A stretch of 64,000 bases of DNA, from assembly GCF_000690055.1 (NCBI RefSeq), contig NZ_JJNZ01000030.1, positions 1-64,000 on the forward strand. Reading direction: 5' to 3'. The DNA is from Pseudoalteromonas fuliginea (GTDB lineage Bacteria; Pseudomonadota; Gammaproteobacteria; Enterobacterales; Alteromonadaceae). Below are positions 1 through 7,166 of the stretch, one piece after another. Positions within the stretch are counted from its first letter, which is position 1, and every line of letters starts with the position of its first letter. Below the pieces are notes generated by a model. It saw only the letters and a program-made list of their open reading frames with translations. It was not told where the DNA came from and searched no databases. A program made the translations under genes and the position numbers.

Positions 1-441
1 TCGTCATTTTTTCACCCAAATTTGTATGCTTATTAGCATAACATTTCTTTCTTAATGGGTGGCCAAAATCACTGTACCACTACACCCTTTTACCCTAAAT
101 AATAGCCACTCAAACACCCGTAATTCCTTCTAAAACGCCAATTAAAACAATATCAAATACTTCTTTATATTCTGCGTAAAAATACAGTAATCAATTGAAC
201 CAAAATAGGAACTCAGCTATGGTTTGTTTATCAATAAAAACAAATTTAAAAACGAGTTAATCTACAGGCTCGTTGAGGCTGTAGAATTACTTATTTTTAA
301 GAAAAACAGCCTGTTTTATGGGTTCCAAATGCATTACCTAATGCTTTAAAAACGCTTAGCGTTGATTTTAGGCGCTCGTTTTTAAATTAATTTGGTTGTT
401 GGAGTTATTGTACAGTCTCGTTATGTTCGAAAAGGAATATT
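1..441. other. Left-edge non-coding region
   Basis: No convincing gene was found. A minus-strand ATG at 7..5 preceded by a purine-rich stretch could be the start of a gene leaving the window on the left, but only two codons are visible. The right part holds a 14-bp perfect inverted repeat listed separately. The rest is AT-rich sequence without recognisable motifs. Confidence 0.4.
243..388. repeat. Short element bounded by 14-bp inverted repeats
   Basis: AATTTAAAAACGAG at 243-256 is exactly repeated in inverted orientation at 375-388, enclosing about 118 bp. Inside are a hairpin at 262-284 (CTACAG/CTGTAG extended by three pairs past one mismatch) and the near-palindrome AACGCTTAGCGTT at 351-363. 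It could be a MITE-like element, a folded RNA upstream of the next gene, or an unusual attC-like structure. No integrase is nearby and the ends do not fit an attC core, so its nature is undecided. Confidence 0.5.
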
Positions 442-813
442 ATGTTTAGAATTTTAAAGTTAGTAATTATAGTTTTTTATTTCGCTAGTTTTTACTCGTT
501 CGCTGAAAATATTGACGACAAAGCGCAATTAGAAAAAATGGTAGTAAAATATGAGTCGGCGGTTGGGTTAAGCAAAGAATGCATATCTTCAAAAATGAAA
601 AATATTTCGAGTTGCAAAGCGTTTCAAAAGATTTATCTCTTTGAGTTAAAGGACAGCTTCGCAGCGTTTACGACTAATTTAGGTTCGTACATAGAATTAG
701 ATGTAGACATCACCTTGCGTGGCGTGGCAGCTATAACCTCAGCAAGTGAAGCGGCGCTTGATATATACGCACATAACAAAAACATTAAGACGAACAATTC
801 ACAAGAGCAGTAA
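442..813 (+). CDS. Hypothetical secreted protein
   Basis: The predicted protein has 123 residues. The N-terminus has a basic start, then a hydrophobic stretch (about residues 5-20) ending in SFAEN, a plausible Sec signal peptide with cleavage after Ala21, so the product is probably periplasmic. Two cysteines (in KECIS and SSCKAF) could form a disulfide. I do not recognise the family. It stands alone, with the inverted-repeat element upstream and a 13-bp hairpin about 80 bp downstream. The AAGGAATATT just before the ATG is a usable ribosome binding site. Low complexity is absent and the reading frame looks coding, but the function is unknown. Confidence 0.6.
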   Translation: MFRILKLVIIVFYFASFYSFAENIDDKAQLEKMVVKYESAVGLSKECISSKMKNISSCKAFQKIYLFELKDSFAAFTTNLGSYIELDVDITLRGVAAITSASEAALDIYAHNKNIKTNNSQEQ

Positions 814-891
814 ATCGCCGCTTATATGAGTGTTACCAATGTCTGCTCATGGTACAAACCGGAAATCACCTTCCCATAAATTCCGTACTTA

Positions 892-920
892 GACATTAAG
901 GCTTCTGAAGCCTTAATGTC
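892..920. terminator. Perfect 13-bp hairpin, possible terminator
   Basis: GACATTAAGGCTT (892-904) and its exact inverse (908-920) are separated by a 3-nt loop. The tail is ATTAATTTTC, so there is no strong U-tract. It may end the upstream hypothetical gene or be a dispersed small palindrome. Confidence 0.45.
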
Positions 921-1108
921 ATTAATTTTCAACCATTCAAATATTTACCTAAACCTAACCTTACTTAAATTTAAGGTCGACTCTAGTAAATCTCAATCTG
1001 TGTGCCACACCTTGCTTAAAATTAAAACAATTCTCAAGCTGCCGCGAATTCTCAATTTAAGTGGCGCTGGCCACATAAGCTGAAAAAAGATACATATTAG
1101 CCAATAAA

Positions 1109-1127
1109 ATAATTGATAACTATTTTC
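1109..1127 (+). promoter_or_regulatory. Candidate Fur box upstream of bfd
   Basis: ATAATTGATAACTATTTTC matches the 19-bp Fur consensus at about 12 of 19 positions. It lies about 50 bp before the bfd start, where an iron-repressed promoter would be expected. The match is moderate; bfd is Fur-repressed in other gammaproteobacteria. Confidence 0.4.
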
Positions 1128-1177
1128 GTTTAGATTAATATGCACATACTAAATGTAATTGAGAGTGGTTTGTATTC

Positions 1178-1372
1178 ATGTATATTTGTCTATGTCACGG
1201 TGTGACTGATAAAAAAATTGAGCAAACAATTGACGATGGTGCAACGACCATGCGTGAATTAACTAAAGAGCTTAAAGTGGGCAGCCAATGCGGTAAGTGT
1301 TGTGGTTGTGCTAAAAAGATCCTTAATCGCAGACTTATTCAGATTGCGGATGTTACGGATCAAGTTGCTTAA
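1178..1372 (+). CDS. bfd: Bacterioferritin-associated ferredoxin Bfd
   Basis: A 64-residue [2Fe-2S] protein. The cluster ligands are visible as the CLC pair near residues 4-6 and the QCGKCCGC motif near residues 37-44, the BFD-type [2Fe-2S] arrangement. In studied bacteria Bfd binds bacterioferritin and passes electrons to the heme to reduce and release stored Fe(III). It sits convergently next to two bacterioferritin genes, sharing a bidirectional terminator with them, which supports the assignment. A Fur-like site lies upstream, consistent with expression under iron starvation. The length is typical of the family. Confidence 0.93.
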   Translation: MYICLCHGVTDKKIEQTIDDGATTMRELTKELKVGSQCGKCCGCAKKILNRRLIQIADVTDQVA

Positions 1373-1393
1373 TTACATATAAAATTTAGATAT

Positions 1394-1422
1394 AAAAAAG
1401 CAGCTTTTTAGCTGCTTTTTTT
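1394..1422. terminator. Bidirectional terminator between bfd and bfr
   Basis: A perfect 12-bp stem (AAAAAAGCAGCT / AGCTGCTTTTTT) with a TTTT loop, carrying a T-run on both strands, separates the convergent bfd and bacterioferritin genes. Confidence 0.85.
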
Positions 1423-1438
1423 GTGGCTGAATTATTGT

Positions 1439-1903
1439 TTACAGTTGAGACTGTAAATAGTTTTTAATGCCCGTATTTTTAATAAGTAATTGTTGGGTTT
1501 CTAACCAATCAATTTGCTCTTCTTGTTCATTTAAAATGTGATCAAGGGCTTCACGGGTAATATAATCTTTTTTACTTTCAGCCAGTTTAACTGCGCTTCG
1601 TAATTCATCAATCGTATCGAGTTCAAAGCTCATGTTAGCAGCAATCATTTCTTCGCTGTTTTCACCAATACGTAATCGGCCTAAGTCTTGAAGGTTTGGT
1701 AAGCCTTCTAAAAACAAAATACGTTCAATTAATCGATCGGCGTTTTTCATTTTTTGGATAGATACTTTGTAATCTGCTTTATCTAGTTGAGTGAAACCAA
1801 AATCTTTAAACATGCGTGCATGTAAAAAATATTGGTTAATACCAACAAGCTCATTAGCGAGTACTTTATTTAGCGCCGCAATAACGTCTTTATCGCCTTT
1901 CAT
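1439..1903 (-). CDS. bfr: Bacterioferritin, heme-binding-type subunit
   Basis: A 154-residue bacterioferritin subunit with the family's usual length. Numbered as in E. coli Bfr, Glu18, Tyr25, Glu94 and the heme ligand Met52 are present, but the other ferroxidase ligands are lost: position 51 is Lys, 54 is Asn, 127 is Gln and 130 is Gln. It should bind heme at the subunit interface but cannot form a standard di-iron centre by itself. It follows the ferroxidase-type subunit gene by 12 bp on the same strand, and the two are probably co-transcribed and co-assembled into one 24-mer. The arrangement resembles two-subunit bacterioferritins known from some other proteobacteria. Confidence 0.93.
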   Translation of the reverse strand: MKGDKDVIAALNKVLANELVGINQYFLHARMFKDFGFTQLDKADYKVSIQKMKNADRLIERILFLEGLPNLQDLGRLRIGENSEEMIAANMSFELDTIDELRSAVKLAESKKDYITREALDHILNEQEEQIDWLETQQLLIKNTGIKNYLQSQL

Positions 1904-1915
1904 AATATGCTCCTA

Positions 1916-2386
1916 CTAAGCCATTTGTGCTTGATGATAATTTTCAGAACCAATTTTATCAATTAGACCAAGTTGTTGCTCTAACCAGTAAACATGATCT
2001 TCTTCAGTATCAAATAACAGCTTTTCTAAAATGCTACGTGATTGGTAATCTTGCTGTTCTTCACATATTGCGATTACGTCTTTAACACACGCTACTACTT
2101 CAAGCTCTAGTGTTAAATCGTTTTGCATCATACTTTTTACATCGCTACCGATAAGTAAGTCACGGCGCTTAGTCATATTTGGTACACCTTCTAAAAACAA
2201 GATGCGCTTAATAAGCCAATCTGCGTGATCTTTTTCTTCTTCCATTTCATGGTTAAGGCGTTCGTATAGCTTGTTTAAACCCCAGTCGTCATACATGCGC
2301 GAGTGTATAAAATACTGATCGATTGCTGCTAATTCGTTAGCTAACAATGTATTAAACGCATCGATTACTTTTTGATTACCTTTCAT
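1916..2386 (-). CDS. bfr: Bacterioferritin, ferroxidase-type subunit
   Basis: A 156-residue bacterioferritin subunit. The di-iron ligands are all present: Glu18, Glu51, His54, Glu94 and, after a one-residue insertion, Glu128 and His131. The heme ligand Met52 is replaced by Lys. This subunit can oxidise Fe(II) but should not bind heme, the mirror image of its neighbour. It is the first gene of the pair (TCATGATAAATCG context at its start) and presumably provides catalysis in a mixed 24-mer, with heme from the other subunit serving as the exit for electrons delivered by Bfd. Confidence 0.93.
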   Translation of the reverse strand: MKGNQKVIDAFNTLLANELAAIDQYFIHSRMYDDWGLNKLYERLNHEMEEEKDHADWLIKRILFLEGVPNMTKRRDLLIGSDVKSMMQNDLTLELEVVACVKDVIAICEEQQDYQSRSILEKLLFDTEEDHVYWLEQQLGLIDKIGSENYHQAQMA

Positions 2387-2614
2387 GATAAATCGCCTTA
2401 ACTATTTCAATTGTAAGCAGTGTAGTATAAATTGAATGAATTGCAAGTTTTCTCTATAAAAATCATTGTGTTACTATTGGTTTTGATTCTTATTTAAGTT
2501 TGCGTTATTGCTTGGTTTATGGACAGTTTTTTATTTGTATTAGCATCTGAGAATGATTACTAGAGGTATTTATAGATAATAAGTTGAGATACTGCTTTTT
2601 ATATTATTTTTTTT

Positions 2615-2647
2615 AATAAATAGGCATGCTGATGATGCCTATTTATT
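2615..2647. terminator. Hairpin downstream of the TonB receptor
   Basis: AATAAATAGGCAT (2615-2627) pairs with ATGCCTATTTATT (2635-2647) across a 7-nt loop. It lies just after the stop of the minus-strand receptor gene. The minus-strand side lacks a clear T-tract, so termination strength is uncertain. Confidence 0.5.
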
Positions 2648-2661
2648 GAGTCTATTGCTAA

Positions 2662-4797
2662 TTAAAACTGGTATTTAGCACCGAGAGTAGCCGTTGTGCC
2701 TAATCCTTTGATGTTATAGCCGCCGTAAGTGTAAGATTGTGCGCGGGCAGGGTAGTAATCGCTATTGAACAGGTTTTCGATACCAAAATAGCCACTCCAC
2801 CTGGCGTTAACATTGTACTGGCCACTTAAGTTAAATGTGTTGTAGCTGCTAACAGGGCCCTGATCGCCAGAGTATTGGCCTTGCGCATTTTTATCAAAGC
2901 GCTTTCTGTCACCTACATATAAAAAGCTCATTGCAAGTGATAACTTTTCGTTAGTTTGCCATGTTAAATTAGCAGTGGCTTTAGGTGGGCTGATTTGTTT
3001 TGCCCCTAAATATTCATCCGCTTCAGTATTTTTTCCTTCTACGTAGCTGTATGTAGCACTTAATTTAAGATCTTGATTAATAGTATAATTAACTAAACCT
3101 TCGTAACCCCATATTTCTTGCGGTGCGCGCACGGGCTCGTAAACACCCGTTACTTCGTTAAATTCATTACTGGTGCCAAGCTCTGAAGTACTTCTGTACA
3201 GTGCAAATTCAAAACGAACGTTTTCAAACTGTGAAGTAAAACCAACTTCGTAGTTGTCAATTATAGATGCTTGTGTCTGAATAAGTGCAATATCGTCAAC
3301 GGTTGCAGCGCGAAGTAAGCGCCCAATATCAGAAATATCAGAGCCCTGTGAATAACTAAAAAATGGGCTGAATGCATCTGTTAAATTGTATTTTATGCCT
3401 GCATTATACGTTGTAGCGTCATAGTTTATGGTATCACCACGCACATTTAATGGGACTGAGCATTGCGAAGGGGTTCTACACAGTTTTAATGTTTGGTAAT
3501 CACTTACGCTCAAATCAATACTTTCGTTTCTTACACCTGCTTTTACAATAATATCGTCGTTTATTACCCATTTTGTTTGTAAAAAACCAGCAACACTTTC
3601 CATGTCCATTTCTGGTACCCACACACGGCCATCCACCAAAGGTTGTGATGTTTTATCGTTTAAGGCATCAATGCCGTAGATTAGGGTGGCTGCTACGTTC
3701 TCAAAATCAAACTGGCTATTAAATGTAGCCCTTGCACCTTGCTTTTCTGATTTAATAACGGACTGACCACCGGTATAGCCTTCATCGAGGTTAGCTAGGT
3801 TAGTGGAGAAAAAGAATACGTTTTCTATATCTTGTTTATAAAGATCGAGGGTCATTTGTGTGTTTTCAAACAACGCGTAGTCAACATATTTTAGAGTAAT
3901 ATTAACGTTGCCATCGGGTCCTTGTGGCTTACCTTGCTTTTGTAGTTCAGCGGGTACGTGAATAGCGTATGTTTTTTCCCCTATATTGCCATCGCCAGTA
4001 ATATCACCTAAGTCAGTTTTTTGCTGTGAGCTGTAAAAGTTATAGCTAAACTGCAATTGCTTTTCGTCGTCAAAATCGTAACTTAGTTTAGTAAAGTAAT
4101 TTTGAGTTTCAGAGTCTGATAAACCGTATTGTAAGCCTAAAATATCGCCCTGTGCATCGCGTTGCACGCCGTTTTCTTCATAGCTTGCCGTTAACAGGTA
4201 GCTTAATTTATCGATCTTGCCGTTTACTGCTGCCGATATTCTACCGCCGCCACTTTCTGCTAATTTAACAGCGCTAAAGCGGCTTGAAATACTTATTTCA
4301 CCTTCAGGCTTACCATCACTGCGAGCCTGTTTTGTTATGTAGTTAATAATGCCACCTGAAGCACCATTACCATAAATAGAAGTCGCGCCTTTTATAACTT
4401 CAATGCGCGCTATGGCACTTGCATCAAGTGTTTTTATGCCTAAAGAGCCGTTACGAAGAGGGGTTGATTGCGGTACGCCATCAATCATTATTAAAGGCGC
4501 ACGGCCTCGTAGCGTTTGTCCTGAATTACTTGAGCTGCCTGTATCAGGGGCAAGTCCTGGAACCATTTGCGCAAGTAAACTCCCCAGTTCTGAGCTTACT
4601 TTTAAATGCTGCTGTATTTGTTGTTGATTAATAACGGTAATAGAGGCAGGTACTTCGTCAATACTTTCTGAGATACGACTGCCAGATACAATGACATGTT
4701 CTAATTGTTCAGAAGCGTATTCATTTTTATTATTTTCATCTGCTAGCGTGTTAGTACTTACTGCAACAGCAATAAGGCAAAGCGAAGTTTTTAACAT
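2662..4797 (-). CDS. TonB-dependent siderophore-type receptor
   Basis: A 711-residue outer-membrane receptor. I place the start at the ATG at 4797 because it begins an obvious signal peptide (MLKTSLCLIAVAVSTNTLA); the frame is open further up to a TTG inside the operator. A TonB box-like segment (LEHVIVSG) follows at about residues 32-39, then a plug domain with the LRGRAPLIMIDGVP and RIEVIKGATSIYGNGASGG motifs, then the beta-barrel, ending in the usual C-terminal Phe. The family imports ferric siderophores or heme using TonB energy. The Fur-like palindrome directly upstream and the PepSY gene before it point to iron uptake. The exact ligand cannot be read from sequence. Confidence 0.9.
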   Translation of the reverse strand: MLKTSLCLIAVAVSTNTLADENNKNEYASEQLEHVIVSGSRISESIDEVPASITVINQQQIQQHLKVSSELGSLLAQMVPGLAPDTGSSSNSGQTLRGRAPLIMIDGVPQSTPLRNGSLGIKTLDASAIARIEVIKGATSIYGNGASGGIINYITKQARSDGKPEGEISISSRFSAVKLAESGGGRISAAVNGKIDKLSYLLTASYEENGVQRDAQGDILGLQYGLSDSETQNYFTKLSYDFDDEKQLQFSYNFYSSQQKTDLGDITGDGNIGEKTYAIHVPAELQKQGKPQGPDGNVNITLKYVDYALFENTQMTLDLYKQDIENVFFFSTNLANLDEGYTGGQSVIKSEKQGARATFNSQFDFENVAATLIYGIDALNDKTSQPLVDGRVWVPEMDMESVAGFLQTKWVINDDIIVKAGVRNESIDLSVSDYQTLKLCRTPSQCSVPLNVRGDTINYDATTYNAGIKYNLTDAFSPFFSYSQGSDISDIGRLLRAATVDDIALIQTQASIIDNYEVGFTSQFENVRFEFALYRSTSELGTSNEFNEVTGVYEPVRAPQEIWGYEGLVNYTINQDLKLSATYSYVEGKNTEADEYLGAKQISPPKATANLTWQTNEKLSLAMSFLYVGDRKRFDKNAQGQYSGDQGPVSSYNTFNLSGQYNVNARWSGYFGIENLFNSDYYPARAQSYTYGGYNIKGLGTTATLGAKYQF

Positions 4798-4807
4798 GGG
4801 AGAGCCC

Positions 4808-4850
4808 TTAGTTGATAATAATTTTCGCAATGGTAATTATTATCAACTAA
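4808..4850 (-). promoter_or_regulatory. Strong Fur-like palindrome before the TonB receptor
   Basis: A 16-bp arm at 4808-4823 (TTAGTTGATAATAATT) is repeated exactly in inverted orientation at 4835-4850, with an 11-bp spacer. The arms carry GATAAT/ATTATC half-sites, and 4826-4844 matches the 19-bp Fur consensus at 14 positions. It lies 11 bp upstream of the chosen start codon, so a bound repressor would block the promoter or early transcription. Confidence 0.75.
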
Positions 4851-4871
4851 TCACGCAAGTGTTAATGAGAT

Positions 4872-5942
4872 TTATTTTCGTTTGTGGCGTTTTAACCAAA
4901 AATACACACCGCTAACAATAAAAAATGCGAGTGAAAGGGCAATCAATAACCATATAAATTGCACTATGGGGCCTGCAAAATCCCCAATGTGAAATTTATA
5001 CTTAAAGTTCCATGCTTGCGTCGTAAAGTTGGCTTTACTTGCGTCAAATGAGTTTAATACTTTGCCTGTAAATGGATTTACCCATACCCAACTATAAGCA
5101 TGGCTTTCACCAGGGTTTTGAATTCTGAGCGCAATGGCATCGTCTGCTTTTTTAGGTAAGTAAATTCTAAATAATCGACCATCAGGGAATACATCCCCAG
5201 CATTTTTAATTGCTTCGTTATAGTTTATATCAGCTTGAGAAGGCGCTATTATTTTTGGCGCTTTGGGCCTTTGTTCTACTTTATTAAACGTTACAAATTC
5301 TAATACTGATTGAGTTTGTGTTTTCCAATTAAATGCCATACCAGTAAAGGCAATAAGTACAAGCGGTATAAAAAAGTAAACACCAAGTACGGTATGTAAT
5401 TGATACATTAGCACTCTAAATTTGGCTTTAGGCTTAATAGCTAAACGCTTAATTCTGTTTTTTGGTTTTATCCATAGGTAAAAGCCGAGTAGTACATTGA
5501 TTAAAAGTAATAATGCACACACTGACATCCAATTTTTAAATGGTTTTTTACCATCACTATCTTCAAATAATAACCAGCGATGTAAGCCTAAAGCAAAGCC
5601 ATAAATTGTGTCTGTTGTTTGATAGCTATGAATTATTTTTCCAGAATACGGATTGACACTCACGTAGTGCTTGTTAGCCAATCTAAATTGCCAAGCTAAT
5701 GCTTTATTTTGCTCGGGCATAAAAAAAACAATTTTTTGTTGTGTTTGCGTTTGCACGCTTTCTATCAATTTTTGATTGTTTAATGTACGAGGCTGCGGAA
5801 TAACCTGCCATTTATCTGGCTGAATGAAGTGCTGTATGTCTTTTGCATAAATCATAACAGCACCGGTTAAGCTCACTATTAATAAAAATAGTCCGCTAAT
5901 GAGGGCAAGGCCTAAATGAATTCTACGTAACCAAAGTTTCAA
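4872..5942 (-). CDS. PepSY-associated membrane protein (iron-related)
   Basis: About 356 residues. Four membrane segments are visible: near the N-terminus (LALISGLFLLIVSLTGAVM), in the middle (ALLLLINVLLGFYLWI), next (FIPLVLIAFTGMAF) and near the C-terminus (FIWLLIALSLAFFIVSGVYF), with two periplasmic PepSY-like regions between them. The family is often found next to ferric-siderophore receptors and some members act as inner-membrane ferric reductases; that role here is inference. The frame opens at a TTG at 5972, but a TTG at 5942 gives the family-typical start (MKLWLRRIH) and has GAGA about 8 nt upstream, so I prefer it. It precedes the TonB receptor by 74 bp in the same direction. Confidence 0.8.
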   Translation of the reverse strand: MKLWLRRIHLGLALISGLFLLIVSLTGAVMIYAKDIQHFIQPDKWQVIPQPRTLNNQKLIESVQTQTQQKIVFFMPEQNKALAWQFRLANKHYVSVNPYSGKIIHSYQTTDTIYGFALGLHRWLLFEDSDGKKPFKNWMSVCALLLLINVLLGFYLWIKPKNRIKRLAIKPKAKFRVLMYQLHTVLGVYFFIPLVLIAFTGMAFNWKTQTQSVLEFVTFNKVEQRPKAPKIIAPSQADINYNEAIKNAGDVFPDGRLFRIYLPKKADDAIALRIQNPGESHAYSWVWVNPFTGKVLNSFDASKANFTTQAWNFKYKFHIGDFAGPIVQFIWLLIALSLAFFIVSGVYFWLKRHKRK

Positions 5943-5976
5943 AAACAGTATCTCATTATAAGTTAGTAGCAATATT

Positions 5977-5995
5977 GTAAATGATAATACGAGAT
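5977..5995 (-). promoter_or_regulatory. Weak Fur-like half site before the PepSY gene
   Basis: AATGATAAT at 5980-5988 is a perfect core of the Fur consensus, but the flanking half is degenerate. It lies about 40 bp before the chosen PepSY start. Confidence 0.3.
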
Positions 5996-6043
5996 GTTTT
6001 CAATTAAATAGTTATGTATTTGTTTAGCTTATTATTAACCCTA

Positions 6044-6922
6044 TTATGCTGCGCTTTTATTTGCAATAGGTCTGGTTTCTATTATGCAATTTTCGATGTT
6101 AAAATTGTCGTGTAAGAAGCCTTTTACTGCGGGTAAATCAATTGTTTGTTGAGTGGTAATAACAAGCTCACAATGATTTTCTTTATCATCTAGTTGCCAA
6201 AGCTTAATGCTGACTACCGATTCGATATTAAATTCATTACTAATAGCATGTGATATTGCGTGTGTATCAATGTTATTAGGGGCTGCTTGCATTAAAATTT
6301 TGCCGCTTTGCTTTAATAATAAAATACCATGATAAATTACATACACAGAAATAAGCACTGTGGCAATTAAATCAACGATATACCACTGGTATAAAATAAT
6401 TAAAGTGCCAGCAATAATAACAACAATAGAGGCCATTGCATCTGAGATGTTGTGAATAAAAGCCGCTTTTATGTTTATGCTGTGATTAGCACCAGCTCGG
6501 TAGGTTAAATACGCTGTTGCTAAATCAATAACTAATGCTATTGCTGCCACCCACACAACTATCCAACCATTAATAGGCTGTGGATTTAAATAGCTAGAAA
6601 TGGCTTCAAAAATTAAATATAGGCCAATTATAATTAATGTAGTGCTATTAAAAAGAGTAGCGAGGATTTCAGCGCGCTTATAGCCAAAATGATGAGTTAC
6701 GTCAGCTGGTTTATTACCGATTTTACGTGCAATGAGCGCTATAAATATTGCCCCAGCATCGCTTAAATTGTGAAGTGCGTCAGCTATAAGCGATAAGCTA
6801 CCCGAAAATATCCCGCCAATAACTTGGGTTACGGTTAGTAATACGTTAATGATAACAGCAACGGCGAGCTGTTTATCGCTTTGGTTTTCGTCTACATGAC
6901 TATGTGAGTGATCGTGCGCCAT
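6044..6922 (-). CDS. Cation diffusion facilitator metal exporter
   Basis: A 292-residue CDF-family transporter. The N-terminus is His-rich (HDHSHSHVDE), typical of zinc-type members. Six membrane helices follow, with the intramembrane metal site visible as HNLSDAG in helix 2 and HNISDAM in helix 5, then a cytoplasmic C-terminal domain from about residue 205. The family exports Zn(II), and some members Fe(II), Co(II) or Cd(II), against protons across the inner membrane. It lies 71 bp upstream of the PepSY gene's open frame, on the same strand, and may belong to the same metal-homeostasis neighbourhood. The metal specificity is inferred only. Confidence 0.92.
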   Translation of the reverse strand: MAHDHSHSHVDENQSDKQLAVAVIINVLLTVTQVIGGIFSGSLSLIADALHNLSDAGAIFIALIARKIGNKPADVTHHFGYKRAEILATLFNSTTLIIIGLYLIFEAISSYLNPQPINGWIVVWVAAIALVIDLATAYLTYRAGANHSINIKAAFIHNISDAMASIVVIIAGTLIILYQWYIVDLIATVLISVYVIYHGILLLKQSGKILMQAAPNNIDTHAISHAISNEFNIESVVSIKLWQLDDKENHCELVITTQQTIDLPAVKGFLHDNFNIENCIIETRPIANKSAA

Positions 6923-7166
6923 AATGCTCTCAAAACACTTTTATTGAATAATGCTTATATCATGGGGAGTTTAAAACAGCTACAAGAGTGACAAAGGAGT
7001 CAAAAAATTAATCCTATTGGCATGTTTTTTATTGTAATGCTAATTAGACGTTATAACGCTAAACACCGATTTTTTAAGGCGTTTATAGCTCAAAACTTGC
7101 GTCTTTATATATTTAATGCATTAATATAGTCACTATAAAATGATTATAAGCTATTAGGCAATAAGC

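Larger units (their letters stand above)
814..1177. other. Intergenic region before bfd
   Basis: About 364 bp without a gene. It contains a perfect hairpin at 892-920 and a moderate Fur-like site at 1109-1127 just ahead of bfd. Nothing else is recognisable. Confidence 0.5.

Noticed and set aside
243..388. Integron attC site
   Set aside because: The inverted ends do not show the RYYYAAC/GTTRRRY core, no integrase gene is present and no cassette array follows.
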